Shown: in pieces, positions 9,530 to 18,221 of the stretch | How the letters are laid out: the number at the start of each line of letters is the position of its first letter | Position numbering within the stretch: position 1 is the first letter of the stretch | Assembly (NCBI GenBank): GCA_963798865.1 | Contig: CAWCVZ010000004.1 | Span: 992,001 to 1,056,000, forward strand | Length of the DNA stretch: 64,000 nt | Source of the DNA: RBG-16-34-14 sp963798865 | Lineage (GTDB): Bacteria; Bacteroidota; Ignavibacteria; Ignavibacteriales; Ignavibacteriaceae | Direction of reading: 5' to 3' | Position numbers and translations under genes: made by a program | Notes under the pieces: generated by a model | Database searches by the model: none | Told to the model about the DNA's origin: nothing | The model's input: the letters and a program-made list of their open reading frames with translations, nothing else

Positions 9530-10387
9530 TCAAATTTTAAGGTTTACCTTTCTTAACGAAAGAACACTGACAAAAATTGAAAGTAAAGGACCTATCCCAA
9601 CTATTACTGCAAGGTAGTATGGTTTTATAAAAGATTTAATCCCTAACGAACCCATAAATATTTCAAAGTAAAAAAAGAGGAAATAAAATAAAGCGAGAGA
9701 AATCAGCCCGGCAAAAATTCCTATTAGAATTCCGTTGAGAATTATCGGCAATTTAATTGTTGAAATTTTTGCACCAACCAGCTTCATCGTCTCCAGCTCA
9801 TCATATTTAGAATTAATAATAAGCTGCATTGTACTATAAACTATATAGATTGAAATAAGAACCAGAGCCGCAGTAATTATAAAAATGTACTGTTTAATAT
9901 TATCAAGCTGCGTTAAAATTTTATTAATAAACTTATGCTGGTAAACAACCTCATCAACTCCATTAATATTTGAAAGAGTTTCGATTATTTTTTCTATCGA
10001 ATCAGTCTGCGCATATTCATTTTTTAGAAAAACACGGAATGAAGCTGGGAGAGGGTTATAGTCAAGAATTTTTCTGAAATCTTCTCCTGTTTCTTTGATA
10101 AAATTTTCAGCTGCTTTTTCTTTATCTATATAAATAACTGAACTTAAATAAACTTCAGAGTTCAATTTGTTTTCCATCTCTTTAATGCTTTTTTCATCTG
10201 CAGTTTCATTTATAAAAATATTAATATTAATATTTTTTTTAATCATCACTGCAACTTCATCTGAAACAAGAAGAAGAAAAAGCGAAGCAGCAATTAATAT
10301 TACTGAAATTGAAGTTGATACGAGTGACAGAAAAAATGAAATCTTTGCACGGGAGATCAGCTTAAAAGATTCTTTTACTATAAACAA
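9530..10387 (-). CDS. ftsX: FtsX-like cell division ABC transporter permease
   Basis: The 285-residue protein has the FtsX layout. There is one membrane helix near residues 20-40, then an extracytoplasmic domain of about 110 residues (containing YIDKEKAAENF and NPLPASFRVFL), then three C-terminal helices (from about 165) enclosing the FtsX/MacB core with YDELETMKLVGA. The NPLPASF motif is typical of FtsX. FtsX works with the ATPase FtsE to activate peptidoglycan hydrolases at division. No ftsE is adjacent in this window, so the partner must be elsewhere. It lies 15 nt after a lipoprotein gene and is probably co-transcribed with it. Confidence 0.9.
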   Translation of the reverse strand: MFIVKESFKLISRAKISFFLSLVSTSISVILIAASLFLLLVSDEVAVMIKKNININIFINETADEKSIKEMENKLNSEVYLSSVIYIDKEKAAENFIKETGEDFRKILDYNPLPASFRVFLKNEYAQTDSIEKIIETLSNINGVDEVVYQHKFINKILTQLDNIKQYIFIITAALVLISIYIVYSTMQLIINSKYDELETMKLVGAKISTIKLPIILNGILIGIFAGLISLALFYFLFFYFEIFMGSLGIKSFIKPYYLAVIVGIGPLLSIFVSVLSLRKVNLKI

Positions 10388-10402
10388 TTAATTCCCTTAA
10401 AA

Positions 10403-10921
10403 TTAAAAATTAGATTTATCAATCCATCTTGTTATCCGCCATTTACCGGTAGATTTATTTTTTTCAAGCAGAACATCTACTCTGCCATCAACCCTGAGAA
10501 TATCAGTTGGATTTAAGGTTACAGTTAGATTAAAGCTTCTGACAATATTAGCAGATAATGAATCAACATTTGAAATGACAATATTATTCCATATTAAATC
10601 AAGCCGCTGGGAATTTTGAAACAATCCTTCGGTTGCACGCATTTCTTCTTCCCTTCCCCACGAAACATCTACTTCGTTTTCATAATCCCTGTAAGTGAAA
10701 ACAAAATCAGGGGCAATAAATTCGCCATATATAAGTGTATCTTTAAAAGTATATGCATATTGAAAATTCTGGAATACTCCGTCGACTGTTTTTAAATCGC
10801 TTATTGTTGAGGAATTATTCCCAAGATTTTCATCAAACCTGGGAGAAAAAGGGTTTGTACATCCGGCAATAAAAATTGATGCGGAAAAAAGATAAATAAT
10901 AAATTTGATATTTCTATTCAA
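10403..10921 (-). CDS. Lipoprotein of unknown function (NTF2-like fold possible)
   Basis: This is a 172-residue protein with a lipoprotein signal (hydrophobic residues 7-20 ending IAGC), so it should be lipidated at Cys21 and exported. The mature part reads like a compact helix-plus-sheet domain: an early VFQNFQYAYTFKD helix, a FVFTYRDYENE strand, and a WRITRWID end. This resembles NTF2/SnoaL-like proteins, but I do not recognise a named family. It overlaps the upstream lipoprotein gene by 4 nt (ATGA). The two look like distant relatives that arose by duplication. Confidence 0.7.
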   Translation of the reverse strand: MNRNIKFIIYLFSASIFIAGCTNPFSPRFDENLGNNSSTISDLKTVDGVFQNFQYAYTFKDTLIYGEFIAPDFVFTYRDYENEVDVSWGREEEMRATEGLFQNSQRLDLIWNNIVISNVDSLSANIVRSFNLTVTLNPTDILRVDGRVDVLLEKNKSTGKWRITRWIDKSNF

Positions 10922-11511
10922 TTAGCCAGTCTTCCTTTTAATTCGCTCCAGCTAGGAAAATCCCCGTTTTTAAAATCCTGCCAGAAATAAATTCTAAGAA
11001 CCTGGTTATTATCATGTAAGATATGAAATATTAAATCACCGCCATAGTTTTGAGGAATTCCTGAATTTGAAAAAGGAATAGTAAAGTTATAAGATGCTGT
11101 ATAAATTAAACTGTCTCCCTGCTGACTGAAATTTGAATTTGTTAAGTTTAATGAAATAGAAACATCTTTTGACTCGGATATTAAATTTCTGAAAAAATTT
11201 TCTTCGCTTTTTAAATTCCATTCATTTAATGCCGGGTATTGAGAAGCAGATTCACTTGAAGGAATGAAACTATAACTTTTGTCAGAGAACAAAGTATCGG
11301 AAAAGCAGTTTATATAATCATTCAGGCTTTTATGAACATTTGAAAACACAAAATTATCTATTAATTCCTCTATTCGGAAAGGCTGCGGAAGGTTTGATCT
11401 TGGCTGAGTTGGGTTTTCTGCATCTCTGGTAGAAAATAAATCACAGGATGAGAATGCCAAACCAGCAAAGATTAGAATTACTATGTTATTAATTTTTATT
11501 CTGCTATTCAT
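10918..11511 (-). CDS. Lipoprotein of unknown function, probable paralogue of the next gene
   Basis: The 197-residue protein has a lipoprotein signal (FAGLAFSSC, lipidation at Cys23). The mature domain starts with a proline-rich linker and an EELIDNFVFSNVHKSLNDYI helix, followed by mixed strands ending in RIYFWQDF. The order of a helix, a load-bearing strand and a closing R-x-x-W strand parallels the downstream lipoprotein (10403-10921), to which it is joined by an ATGA overlap. A shared NTF2-like fold is inference. No catalytic motif is visible. It may be an envelope protein specific to this lineage. Confidence 0.68.
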   Translation of the reverse strand: MNSRIKINNIVILIFAGLAFSSCDLFSTRDAENPTQPRSNLPQPFRIEELIDNFVFSNVHKSLNDYINCFSDTLFSDKSYSFIPSSESASQYPALNEWNLKSEENFFRNLISESKDVSISLNLTNSNFSQQGDSLIYTASYNFTIPFSNSGIPQNYGGDLIFHILHDNNQVLRIYFWQDFKNGDFPSWSELKGRLAN

Positions 11512-11623
11512 TGAAAAGATGGCGAAATTTTATGAGCGATAATAATCTGAATTCAATAATAAGAATTCTTATTTACCTTTCTAAGTCAAAATAATTTCCA
11601 TCTTAAAATGGAATAATGCAAAT

Positions 11624-12220
11624 CTATAATTCAATTCTACCAGAGACTGCCCGTCCGATTGTGGCATCATCTGCAAATTCAAGGTCACCCCCTATCGGCA
11701 GTCCTCTTGCAATTCTTGTAACCTTTATTCCTAATGGTTTTATCAATTTAGCTAAATAAAGAGTTGTTGTTTCCCCTTCTGTATCAGGATTAAGCGCAAG
11801 CAATACTTCTTTGATATCCTCGTCTGTAAATCTTCTCATCAATTCTTTTATCTTTAATGAATCAGGACCAATACCGGATAAGGGAGAAAGAACACCACCA
11901 ATAACATGATATAAACCACTATATTCATTGGTTCTCTCAATTGCAATTACATCGCTTGCTTCTTCAACCACACAAATAATTGAAGTTTCGCGTTTATGAT
12001 TTTTACAAATCTGGCAGTATTCTTCTTCCGAAAGATTAAAACATCTTGAACATAATCTCAATTTTGATTTTAATTCATAAATAGATTTTATAAGTTTTTC
12101 TACTGATTCGCCATCTGATTTTAAGATATAAAGAGCAAGTCTTAAAGCGGTTTTTTTTCCGACCCCCGGAAGTTTGCTTAATTCCTCAATAGCAACTTGA
12201 AGCGGCTGTGCGATTTGCAA
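11624..12220 (-). CDS. recR: Recombination mediator protein RecR
   Basis: The 198-residue protein matches RecR end to end. It has an N-terminal helix-hairpin-helix LSKLPGVGKKTALRLAL, a C4 zinc finger (CSRCFNLSEEEYCQIC), a Toprim domain with VVEEASDVIAIE and the signature HVIGGVLSPLSGIGP, and a C-terminal GLPIGGDLEFADDATI segment. RecR works with RecO/RecF to load RecA on gapped DNA. It follows the YbaB/EbfC gene by 1 nt, the classic ybaB-recR order found in many bacteria. Confidence 0.97.
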   Translation of the reverse strand: MQIAQPLQVAIEELSKLPGVGKKTALRLALYILKSDGESVEKLIKSIYELKSKLRLCSRCFNLSEEEYCQICKNHKRETSIICVVEEASDVIAIERTNEYSGLYHVIGGVLSPLSGIGPDSLKIKELMRRFTDEDIKEVLLALNPDTEGETTTLYLAKLIKPLGIKVTRIARGLPIGGDLEFADDATIGRAVSGRIEL

Positions 12221-12221
12221 T

Positions 12222-12548
12222 TCAGAATCCCGGAATATTTAACCCGGGAGGAATCATTCCTTTAGTTGCTTTAGAAAGTTCTTCTTCTGCAAGTTTATTA
12301 GCTGATTGAATTGCTTTATTAACAGCAGCAACAACTAAATCTTCAAGAATTTCTTTTTCCTCAACCTTTATTACCTGCGGGTCTATTTCAAGAGAAATAA
12401 TTTCTTTATGACCGTTAGCAGTGGCTTTAATCATACCGCCGCCGGCTTCCTCAGAAACAGTTAAATTTCCCAGTTCGCTTTGTATTTTCTGCATCTCAGC
12501 CTGTAACTTCTGAACTTGCTTTAACATTCCCTGCATTCCGCCCTTCAT
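12222..12548 (-). CDS. YbaB/EbfC family nucleoid-associated protein
   Basis: This 108-residue protein begins with a coiled helix (MLKQVQKLQAEMQKIQSEL), then has a small sheet containing GGGMIKATANGHKEI, and ends with helices and PPGLNIPGF. This is the YbaB family pattern and length. Family members are dimers that bind DNA with loose specificity. The gene is directly upstream of recR. A purine-rich site (AGGAGG-like, complement of 12549-12556) precedes the ATG and is one of the better ribosome binding sites here. Confidence 0.95.
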   Translation of the reverse strand: MKGGMQGMLKQVQKLQAEMQKIQSELGNLTVSEEAGGGMIKATANGHKEIISLEIDPQVIKVEEKEILEDLVVAAVNKAIQSANKLAEEELSKATKGMIPPGLNIPGF

Positions 12549-12663
12549 TAATATCCTCCTTGATTAACTTTATACGTGGTAAAACTCTTTTAATTTTTAA
12601 GTAAATATAATATATTATTCACACTTATTATACTTTGTAATACACACTTAAACAATAAGAATA

Positions 12664-13368
12664 TTGACAAAAAAGAATTCTAACAATAACTCCGCAAAAG
12701 AACTTACAACAAAGATAATTTCTTTAGATGGTAATAATTATCTACTAATAGAGTATCCTGATTTTATTGAAGATGATAAAAAAAATAAAATCCGGTTGAA
12801 GGGTCTGGGAGAAAAGTTTGCATCTATAAGCTCATTTTTTCTGGACTACCTGAAAGAATATCATATACCGGTTGCTTTTATTAAGAACGATTCAAAAACT
12901 TCCCTAAGATTTCTTAATTATCAAAAATTTAATTTTTATATGAAAATTTTTAATGCTGTGGACAAGCGGACTGCAAAAATTTTCAATAAAAAAGAATTTG
13001 AACTTCTTAATCTTCCTTTATTTGAATTTCATTACGGAGATGGAAAAGATTCACTTGTTTCGGAAAGTCATTTGATTTCATTTGAAATGTGTACTTATGA
13101 AGAACTTAAATTAATTAACAGGATTGCATCTAAAGTTAATGCAGTTCTAAAATCATATTTTGAAAGAAGAGGAGTTATTCTGGCTGAAATGGATTGCTGT
13201 TTTGGAAAAGCTGAAGATAAAATTTATGTAATAGAAAATTTTACCCCTAAGAGTTTAAAAATAATTCCAAATCAAATGGATAATAAATTTATAGATCCCT
13301 ACCGAATTACAACTCAAAACCAGCTTCGTAAGTATACAGATCACCTATTCAACCTTGCGAGTTCCTGA
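12664..13368 (+). CDS. Degenerate SAICAR synthetase (PurC)-like protein
   Basis: The 234-residue protein (TTG start) aligns by eye to the central and C-terminal part of PurC. It has LPLFEFHYGDGKDSLVSESH (PurC: P..E.yyK.D...DP.i...H), then a helix ending in LKSYFERRGVILAEMD and FGKAEDKIYVIENFTPKSL (PurC: FG....i.l.DE.tPD). The usual N-terminal nucleotide loop (GKaK-x-hY) and the RN..AGS segment are absent, and the closing DE..PD has become ENFTPK. Loss of PurC activity is inferred. The gene precedes psd by 3 nt and lies about 1.4 kb upstream of purS-purQ. Confidence 0.6.
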   Translation: MTKKNSNNNSAKELTTKIISLDGNNYLLIEYPDFIEDDKKNKIRLKGLGEKFASISSFFLDYLKEYHIPVAFIKNDSKTSLRFLNYQKFNFYMKIFNAVDKRTAKIFNKKEFELLNLPLFEFHYGDGKDSLVSESHLISFEMCTYEELKLINRIASKVNAVLKSYFERRGVILAEMDCCFGKAEDKIYVIENFTPKSLKIIPNQMDNKFIDPYRITTQNQLRKYTDHLFNLASS

Positions 13369-13371
13369 AAA

Positions 13372-14025
13372 ATGTTTACCCGTTACGGATACACTACAAT
13401 AGGGGTTGCCGCAATTATTTTTTTTATCTGTATATCTCTGAGCTTTTTTATTAATAATAATATTGTTAAAATTTTTCTGATTGTACTGCCAGCAATTTTT
13501 CTTATTCTAACGTTAAATTTTTTCAGAGATCCTGAACGGATTACTCCAAAAGGAGATAACATAGTTGTGTCTCCGGCAGATGGTAAGGTTCTGTTTGTAA
13601 AAGAAGTTGCTGACAACAAATTTATCAATGGAAAAGGTAAACAGGTTTCTATTTTTATGTCTCCTCTTAATGTTCATGTAAACAGGATTCCGATTAATGG
13701 CAAAGTAGAATATTTAAAATACATTGAAGGCGAATTTATCGCAGCATTTGAAGACAAATCTTCTGAGAAAAATGAACGGGCAGAGTTTGGAATTCAAAGT
13801 AAATTTGGAAAAGTTTTTTTTACACAGGTTGCCGGTTTTATTGCAAGAAGAATTGTATATGAATTGAAATTAGATGATGAAGTAAAAAAAGGAGAGAGAT
13901 TCGGTATGATTAAATTCGGAAGCAGGGTTGATGTTGTTGTTCCTTATTATTGGAAAGAGAAGGTTAAGAAGGATGATAATGTTACCGCAGGTGAAACTAT
14001 TTTATTTGAGTGTCCAAAGCAATGA
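13372..14025 (+). CDS. psd: Phosphatidylserine decarboxylase, short type
   Basis: This 217-residue protein belongs to the short PSD family common in Bacteroidetes-like bacteria. It has N-terminal membrane helices (about 8-50) and then VVSPADGKVLF, MSPLNVHVNRIPINGKVEY and FIARRIV. The self-cleavage site is seen as MIKFGSRVDVVVP, where the Ser after Gly becomes the pyruvoyl group. It converts phosphatidylserine to phosphatidylethanolamine at the inner membrane. The next gene, pssA, makes its substrate and starts in an ATGA overlap at 14022. Confidence 0.96.
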   Translation: MFTRYGYTTIGVAAIIFFICISLSFFINNNIVKIFLIVLPAIFLILTLNFFRDPERITPKGDNIVVSPADGKVLFVKEVADNKFINGKGKQVSIFMSPLNVHVNRIPINGKVEYLKYIEGEFIAAFEDKSSEKNERAEFGIQSKFGKVFFTQVAGFIARRIVYELKLDDEVKKGERFGMIKFGSRVDVVVPYYWKEKVKKDDNVTAGETILFECPKQ

Positions 14026-14744
14026 GACCTCGATTCCGGGTTACCCGTTCTGTAATTCCAAATCTTTTTACATCAATGAATCTGTTTGCAGGTTTTCTTT
14101 CTATTGTGAATGCCGGCCAGCAGAATTATCAATATGCAGCATGGTTAATTGTAGTTGCTGCAATATTCGATGCCCTTGATGGAGCTGTTGCAAGACTAAC
14201 TAAATCAAGCAGCGAACTTGGAGTTGAACTTGACTCGCTATCCGATGTTGTGAGTTTTGGTGCTGCGCCAGCCTTTCTCATATATAAAACATATCTTTTT
14301 TCCTTTGAAACAACCGGAGTTTTAATTGCCGCATCTTTAGTCCTTTCGGGAGGATTCAGACTCGCCAGGTTTAATGTTCAGCTTGTTGGATTTGAAAAAA
14401 AATTTTTCACGGGACTCCCTATCCCGATTTCAGCCTTAACTATTTCATCTTTTATTATAAGTTATTACAACAGTTCTTCGGGCTTTACTTCCCCATTTTC
14501 AGAAATGATAATTCCATTAGTCTTGCTTCTTTCAATTCTTATGGTTAGTAAAATAAAATACGATACTATTCCCAAACCAACTAAAAAAGATTTAAAAGAA
14601 AAACCTGTCATCTTCATTTTAATAATTGCAGGATTAATTTTTACCATCATTACCGAAGGCAGGGCAATTTTCTTTGTTTTTGTTTTGTTTATTCTATTTG
14701 GTATTTTTCGATATGTTTTTAGCTTTTTTATAAGAAAAAAATAA
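14022..14744 (+). CDS. pssA: CDP-diacylglycerol--serine O-phosphatidyltransferase
   Basis: This is a membrane enzyme of about 240 residues. The CDP-alcohol phosphotransferase signature is complete: DALDGAVARLTKSSSELGVE followed by LDSLSD, which gives D-G-x2-A-R-x8-G-x3-D-x3-D. It makes phosphatidylserine from CDP-diacylglycerol and serine. I chose the ATG at 14022 because it overlaps the psd stop as ATGA. A GTG 12 nt upstream is also possible. About six to eight hydrophobic segments follow the motif. Psd and PssA together form the local PE pathway. Confidence 0.95.
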   Translation: MRPRFRVTRSVIPNLFTSMNLFAGFLSIVNAGQQNYQYAAWLIVVAAIFDALDGAVARLTKSSSELGVELDSLSDVVSFGAAPAFLIYKTYLFSFETTGVLIAASLVLSGGFRLARFNVQLVGFEKKFFTGLPIPISALTISSFIISYYNSSSGFTSPFSEMIIPLVLLLSILMVSKIKYDTIPKPTKKDLKEKPVIFILIIAGLIFTIITEGRAIFFVFVLFILFGIFRYVFSFFIRKK

Positions 14745-14768
14745 TCATTTCATTATCGGAATTTCAAA

Positions 14769-15047
14769 TTGTATAAAGCAAAAGTTTTAATTAAAAGAAG
14801 ACCGTCTATACTTGATCCCCAGGGAAAAGCAGTTGAAAAAGGAGCTCAGCATCTCGGACTCAAAAATATAAGTCATACCCGGATTGATAAATACATAGAG
14901 TTTTTGGTTAACTCAGATGAAAAAAAAGCTGCTGAAGAAGAAGTAAAATTATATTGTTCTAAACTTCTCGCCAACCCGATTATGGAAGATTTTGAATTTG
15001 AATTATCCGATTGGACTCCTTTGGAAGAGAAAGTTAATGAAAGTTAA
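14769..15047 (+). CDS. purS: Phosphoribosylformylglycinamidine synthase subunit PurS
   Basis: The 92-residue protein (TTG start) contains the PurS hallmarks: a first strand YKAKVLIKRRPSILDPQGKAV, a SHTRIDKYIEF strand and an LLANPIMEDFEFEL end. PurS bridges PurQ and PurL in the FGAM synthase complex of de novo purine synthesis. It overlaps purQ by 11 nt. PurL is not in the window. The length is slightly above the usual 80-85 residues because of a C-terminal acidic tail. Confidence 0.95.
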   Translation: MYKAKVLIKRRPSILDPQGKAVEKGAQHLGLKNISHTRIDKYIEFLVNSDEKKAAEEEVKLYCSKLLANPIMEDFEFELSDWTPLEEKVNES

Positions 15048-15732
15048 ATTTGGCGTAGTTGTTTTTCCCGGCTCTAACTGCGATCACGATGCCTACTATT
15101 CACTTAAAAAAGTTCTGGGCTATGATGTAAATTTTCTATGGCATAAGGAAACCGATCTTCAAAACTCAGATGTAATTATCCTGCCTGGTGGTTTTTCTTA
15201 TGGCGATTATCTTCGTACAGGAGCAATTGCAAGGTTCTCCCCAATAATGAATTCTGTAATTTCTTTTGCTGAATCCGGCGGCTATATAATGGGAATTTGT
15301 AATGGTTTCCAGATTTTACTCGAAGCTGGTTTACTGCCGGGAATTATGTTGAAGAATAAATCACTGCAATTTGTTTGTAAAGATGTATATCTTACCGTTG
15401 AAAATAAGGATACGGTTTTTACCAAAGATGTGAATTTAGATAAAAAGCTTAAAATACCAGTTGCGCATGGAGATGGCAATTATTTTGCAGATGAAGAAAC
15501 TTTGAAAAGCTTAATTGAAAATAATCAGATTGTATTTAAATATTCTTCTGTGAATGGTGTAACAAAACAGAGTAACCCGAACGGATCGGTAATGAATATT
15601 GCAGGTATTATTAATAAAAAAGGAAATGTTCTTGGTATGATGCCGCATCCTGAAAGGTGCTGTAATCCTGTTCTTGGTAAACTTGATGGCTCATTGATTT
15701 TTAATTCATTAGCAAATAGTATTTTTAATTAA
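15037..15732 (+). CDS. purQ: Phosphoribosylformylglycinamidine synthase glutaminase subunit PurQ
   Basis: The 231-residue class I glutamine amidotransferase starts at the ATG at 15037 (MKVKFGVVVFPGSNCDHD), inside the end of purS. The nucleophile elbow GICNGFQIL supplies the catalytic Cys, and PHPERCC near the C-terminus supplies His and Glu. The FSYGDYLRTGAIARFS loop is typical of PurQ. The enzyme provides ammonia for FGAR amidation. A longer frame reaches back to 14992, but the first 15 residues of that frame are not PurQ-like. Confidence 0.96.
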   Translation: MKVKFGVVVFPGSNCDHDAYYSLKKVLGYDVNFLWHKETDLQNSDVIILPGGFSYGDYLRTGAIARFSPIMNSVISFAESGGYIMGICNGFQILLEAGLLPGIMLKNKSLQFVCKDVYLTVENKDTVFTKDVNLDKKLKIPVAHGDGNYFADEETLKSLIENNQIVFKYSSVNGVTKQSNPNGSVMNIAGIINKKGNVLGMMPHPERCCNPVLGKLDGSLIFNSLANSIFN

Positions 15733-15747
15733 TAAGAGGTAAAGAAA

Positions 15748-15948
15748 ATGTTTGGAAATTTAGGCGCCGGTGAAATAATACTGATATTACTTGTTATTCT
15801 TCTTCTTTTTGGTGCAAAGAAAATTCCTGAACTTGCACGCGGACTTGGCAAGGGTATGAGCGAATTTAAAAAGGGATTAAAGGATGTTGAATCCGAAATA
15901 AAAAATGCTGCGGATGATGAAAAGAAGATAGATAATAAAAAATCCTGA
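15748..15948 (+). CDS. tatA: Twin-arginine translocase TatA/TatE family protein
   Basis: The 66-residue protein begins with the TatA signature. GNLGAGEIILILLVILLLFG is a single N-terminal membrane helix. It is followed by the FGAKKIPELARGLGKGMSEFKKG amphipathic helix (the F-G hinge and P-E-L are conserved) and a charged tail. TatA forms the pore for folded Tat substrates. A purine-rich AGAGGTAAAG site lies 5-15 nt before the ATG. It follows purQ by 15 nt. TatC is not in the window. Confidence 0.96.
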   Translation: MFGNLGAGEIILILLVILLLFGAKKIPELARGLGKGMSEFKKGLKDVESEIKNAADDEKKIDNKKS

Positions 15949-15990
15949 TTTCTCCTTTTTCCCTAAAATAAATTTAAAGCGATTCCTGTT

Positions 15991-16013
15991 ACCCACGGTT
16001 TCCAGCCGTGGGT
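15991..16013. repeat. REP-like hairpin between tatA and gatA
   Basis: ACCCACGG (15991-15998) and CCGTGGGT (16006-16013) form a perfect 8-bp stem around a 7-nt loop. The downstream T content is moderate (TTGCTTATTATT), so it may end tatA transcription. The stem also resembles short REP-like palindromes scattered in many genomes. It overlaps the earliest possible gatA start (GTG at 16008), which argues for a later gatA start. Confidence 0.7.
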
Positions 16014-16055
16014 TGCTTATTATTAAAAATCATTCATCTCATTAATAATAATATA

Positions 16056-17480
16056 TTGCTTCCATATTCATCCATATCAGACAAAATAAATAAAATAAAA
16101 TCAGGCGAGCTGTCTTTAACAGGAAATGTTAAAGAGTTTATTTTTAGAATTAAAGAAAATAAAAAACTCAACGCTTTCAATTTTATTTTTGAAGAAGAAG
16201 CAATTAAAGATGCAGAAAGAATAGAACTTAAAATAAAATCCGGAAACTATGGAAAACTTGCCGGTTCTGTTATTGCAATAAAAGATGTTCTCTCTGTAAA
16301 AGATAAACCAACCACCTGTTCATCAAAAATCTTAAAAAATTTTATAGCTCTTTATACCGCTACAGCAATTCAAAAATTAATAAATGAAGACGCAATTATA
16401 ATCGGCAAAACAAATTGTGATGAATTCGCAATGGGGTCATCAAATGAAAACTCGGCATTCGGGAATGTTTTAAATCCAATTGATAATACACGAGTTCCCG
16501 GCGGTTCGAGCGGCGGTTCTGCAGCAGCAGTTGCAGCCAATCTTTGCGATGCTGCATTAGGAACTGATACCGGCGGATCAATCAGGCAGCCTGCGGCTTT
16601 CTGCGGGGTTTACGGTTTAAAACCATCCTACGGAAGAGTTTCAAGATATGGCTTAACTGCTTTTGCATCCTCATTTGATTGTGTTGGAACATTTACTACA
16701 AATGCTGAAGATGCGGCAATACTTCTTGAAGTTATTTCGGGAAAAGATAATTTAGACTCAACATCGTATGATGCTCTTGTACCTGAATATTCAAAAAATA
16801 TTTTTACAGAAAAGAAATTTAAGATTGGAGTTCCAAAAGAATATCTCACTGAAGGATTATCCGAAGGAATAAAAAATGCAATTAATTCTTTAATTGATAA
16901 ATTATCGAATGAAGGATTTGAAATAGTTGAGATAAGCTTACCTCATACTGAATATTCAATTTCAACTTATTATATTCTTACTACTGCTGAAGCATCATCA
17001 AACCTTGCAAGATATGATGGCGTAAGGTATGGTTATCGTTCAGATAACAGCAGCACTCTTTTGAATATGTATAAATCCTCCCGCTCAGAAGGTTTTGGTA
17101 TTGAGGTTAAAAGACGAATAATGCTCGGAACTTATGTTCTCTCTGCTGGTTATTACGATGCTTACTACCTTAAAGCTCAAAAGGTAAGAAGATTAATTAA
17201 AAATGATTTTGATAAAGCATTTGAAAAAGTGGATCTGATTTTAACACCAACTACTCCCACAACTGCTTTTAAGATTGGAGAAAAATCTGACGATCCTCTT
17301 GAAATGTATTTAAGCGATATTTATACAACCTCTGCAAACCTTGCTGGAATTCCGGGAATAAGTTTTCCATATACTAAAGATTCAAATGGTTTACCAATCG
17401 GCTTGCAGTTTTTAGCAAAGCAATTTGATGAGCTTACCTTGCTTCAAACGAACTATTTTATTGAGAAAAATATTCTTTAA
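16056..17480 (+). CDS. gatA: Asp-tRNA(Asn)/Glu-tRNA(Gln) amidotransferase subunit A
   Basis: The protein of about 474 residues is a GatA amidase. It has the catalytic Lys in SVIAIKDVLSV, the Ser-cisSer-Lys core in GGSSGGSAAAVAANLCDAAL, and GTDTGGSIRQPAAFCG with the nucleophile. The C-terminal NLAGIPGISFP segment is typical. GatCAB amidates misacylated Glu-tRNA(Gln) or Asp-tRNA(Asn). The frame is open from GTG at 16008, but that codon lies in a hairpin. TTG at 16056 gives the usual length and is my choice, though no clear ribosome site decides it. gatB and gatC are not adjacent. Confidence 0.93.
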   Translation: MLPYSSISDKINKIKSGELSLTGNVKEFIFRIKENKKLNAFNFIFEEEAIKDAERIELKIKSGNYGKLAGSVIAIKDVLSVKDKPTTCSSKILKNFIALYTATAIQKLINEDAIIIGKTNCDEFAMGSSNENSAFGNVLNPIDNTRVPGGSSGGSAAAVAANLCDAALGTDTGGSIRQPAAFCGVYGLKPSYGRVSRYGLTAFASSFDCVGTFTTNAEDAAILLEVISGKDNLDSTSYDALVPEYSKNIFTEKKFKIGVPKEYLTEGLSEGIKNAINSLIDKLSNEGFEIVEISLPHTEYSISTYYILTTAEASSNLARYDGVRYGYRSDNSSTLLNMYKSSRSEGFGIEVKRRIMLGTYVLSAGYYDAYYLKAQKVRRLIKNDFDKAFEKVDLILTPTTPTTAFKIGEKSDDPLEMYLSDIYTTSANLAGIPGISFPYTKDSNGLPIGLQFLAKQFDELTLLQTNYFIEKNIL

Positions 17481-17485
17481 TTAAA

Positions 17486-18013
17486 TTGTTTAAATTAAAT
17501 TTCCGAGAATGGGAACTCCCCGATTCAAGTCAATCAAAAAATGATTTTGAAATTGTTAGGAATATTCTTCTCACAACATGGTTGGACACTTATTCCAATA
17601 TCGTTCCTCCAGAAGATTTAAGAGCTTACCTTGATTTAACCTGTAATGATGAAAAGCTTAAAGAAATATTCAGTGATAAATTTACTAAAGGTATTTTAGC
17701 TGAAGCTGATGGCAAACCAGTGGGCTGGCTCAGGACAAATATTGATAGAGTTGAAAATAAATTTTTTATCAATCAGATTTATATATTAAAAGAATTCCAG
17801 GGAAAAGGAATCGGGAAAAAATTAATTCAAATTGCAGAAGCTGAAGCCATAAAAAATAATTTTGGTAAAATCTGGCTTGGAGTTATGTCTCAGAATCTCC
17901 CATCTGTTAATTGGTATAAATCAATAGGATTTGTTTTTGAATCTGAAGAACCATTTTTGATGGTCAATACGGTTGTAAGTCATCTTATCGGGTGGAAGGA
18001 AATTCATAACTGA
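17486..18013 (+). CDS. GNAT family N-acetyltransferase
   Basis: The 175-residue protein (TTG start) is a GNAT acetyltransferase. The acetyl-CoA loop is visible as LKEFQGKGIGKKLIQIAEAEA (Q/R-x-x-G-x-G/A), preceded by an FINQIYI strand. It is followed by IWLGVMSQNLPSVNWYKSIGF, where N, Y and the GF turn are conserved. It follows gatA by 5 nt, so it is probably co-transcribed. The acceptor could be a small amine or a protein N-terminus and cannot be predicted. Confidence 0.9.
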   Translation: MFKLNFREWELPDSSQSKNDFEIVRNILLTTWLDTYSNIVPPEDLRAYLDLTCNDEKLKEIFSDKFTKGILAEADGKPVGWLRTNIDRVENKFFINQIYILKEFQGKGIGKKLIQIAEAEAIKNNFGKIWLGVMSQNLPSVNWYKSIGFVFESEEPFLMVNTVVSHLIGWKEIHN

Positions 18014-18221
18014 TTCTGTGCAAAATGTTTGGAATACTGCCTTCCTACTGTTGATAGGGAGTAATAGTATTATAGAATATTTTTCAAATATATTTTTTCT
18101 ATTCCAATGCTTCAGCATTCCATAATTCCAGACATCAGTTAATACAATAACCAATTTTCAAACTTCCCTCTACTTTAGTTATCTTTACCATTAAAATTTT
18201 TAGAGGATTTCAGGAAAAAAT

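Noticed and set aside
15991..16013. GTG at 16008 as the gatA start
   Set aside because: It lies inside the REP-like hairpin and adds residues (GCLLLKIIHLINNN) not seen in GatA. TTG 16056 gives the expected length.
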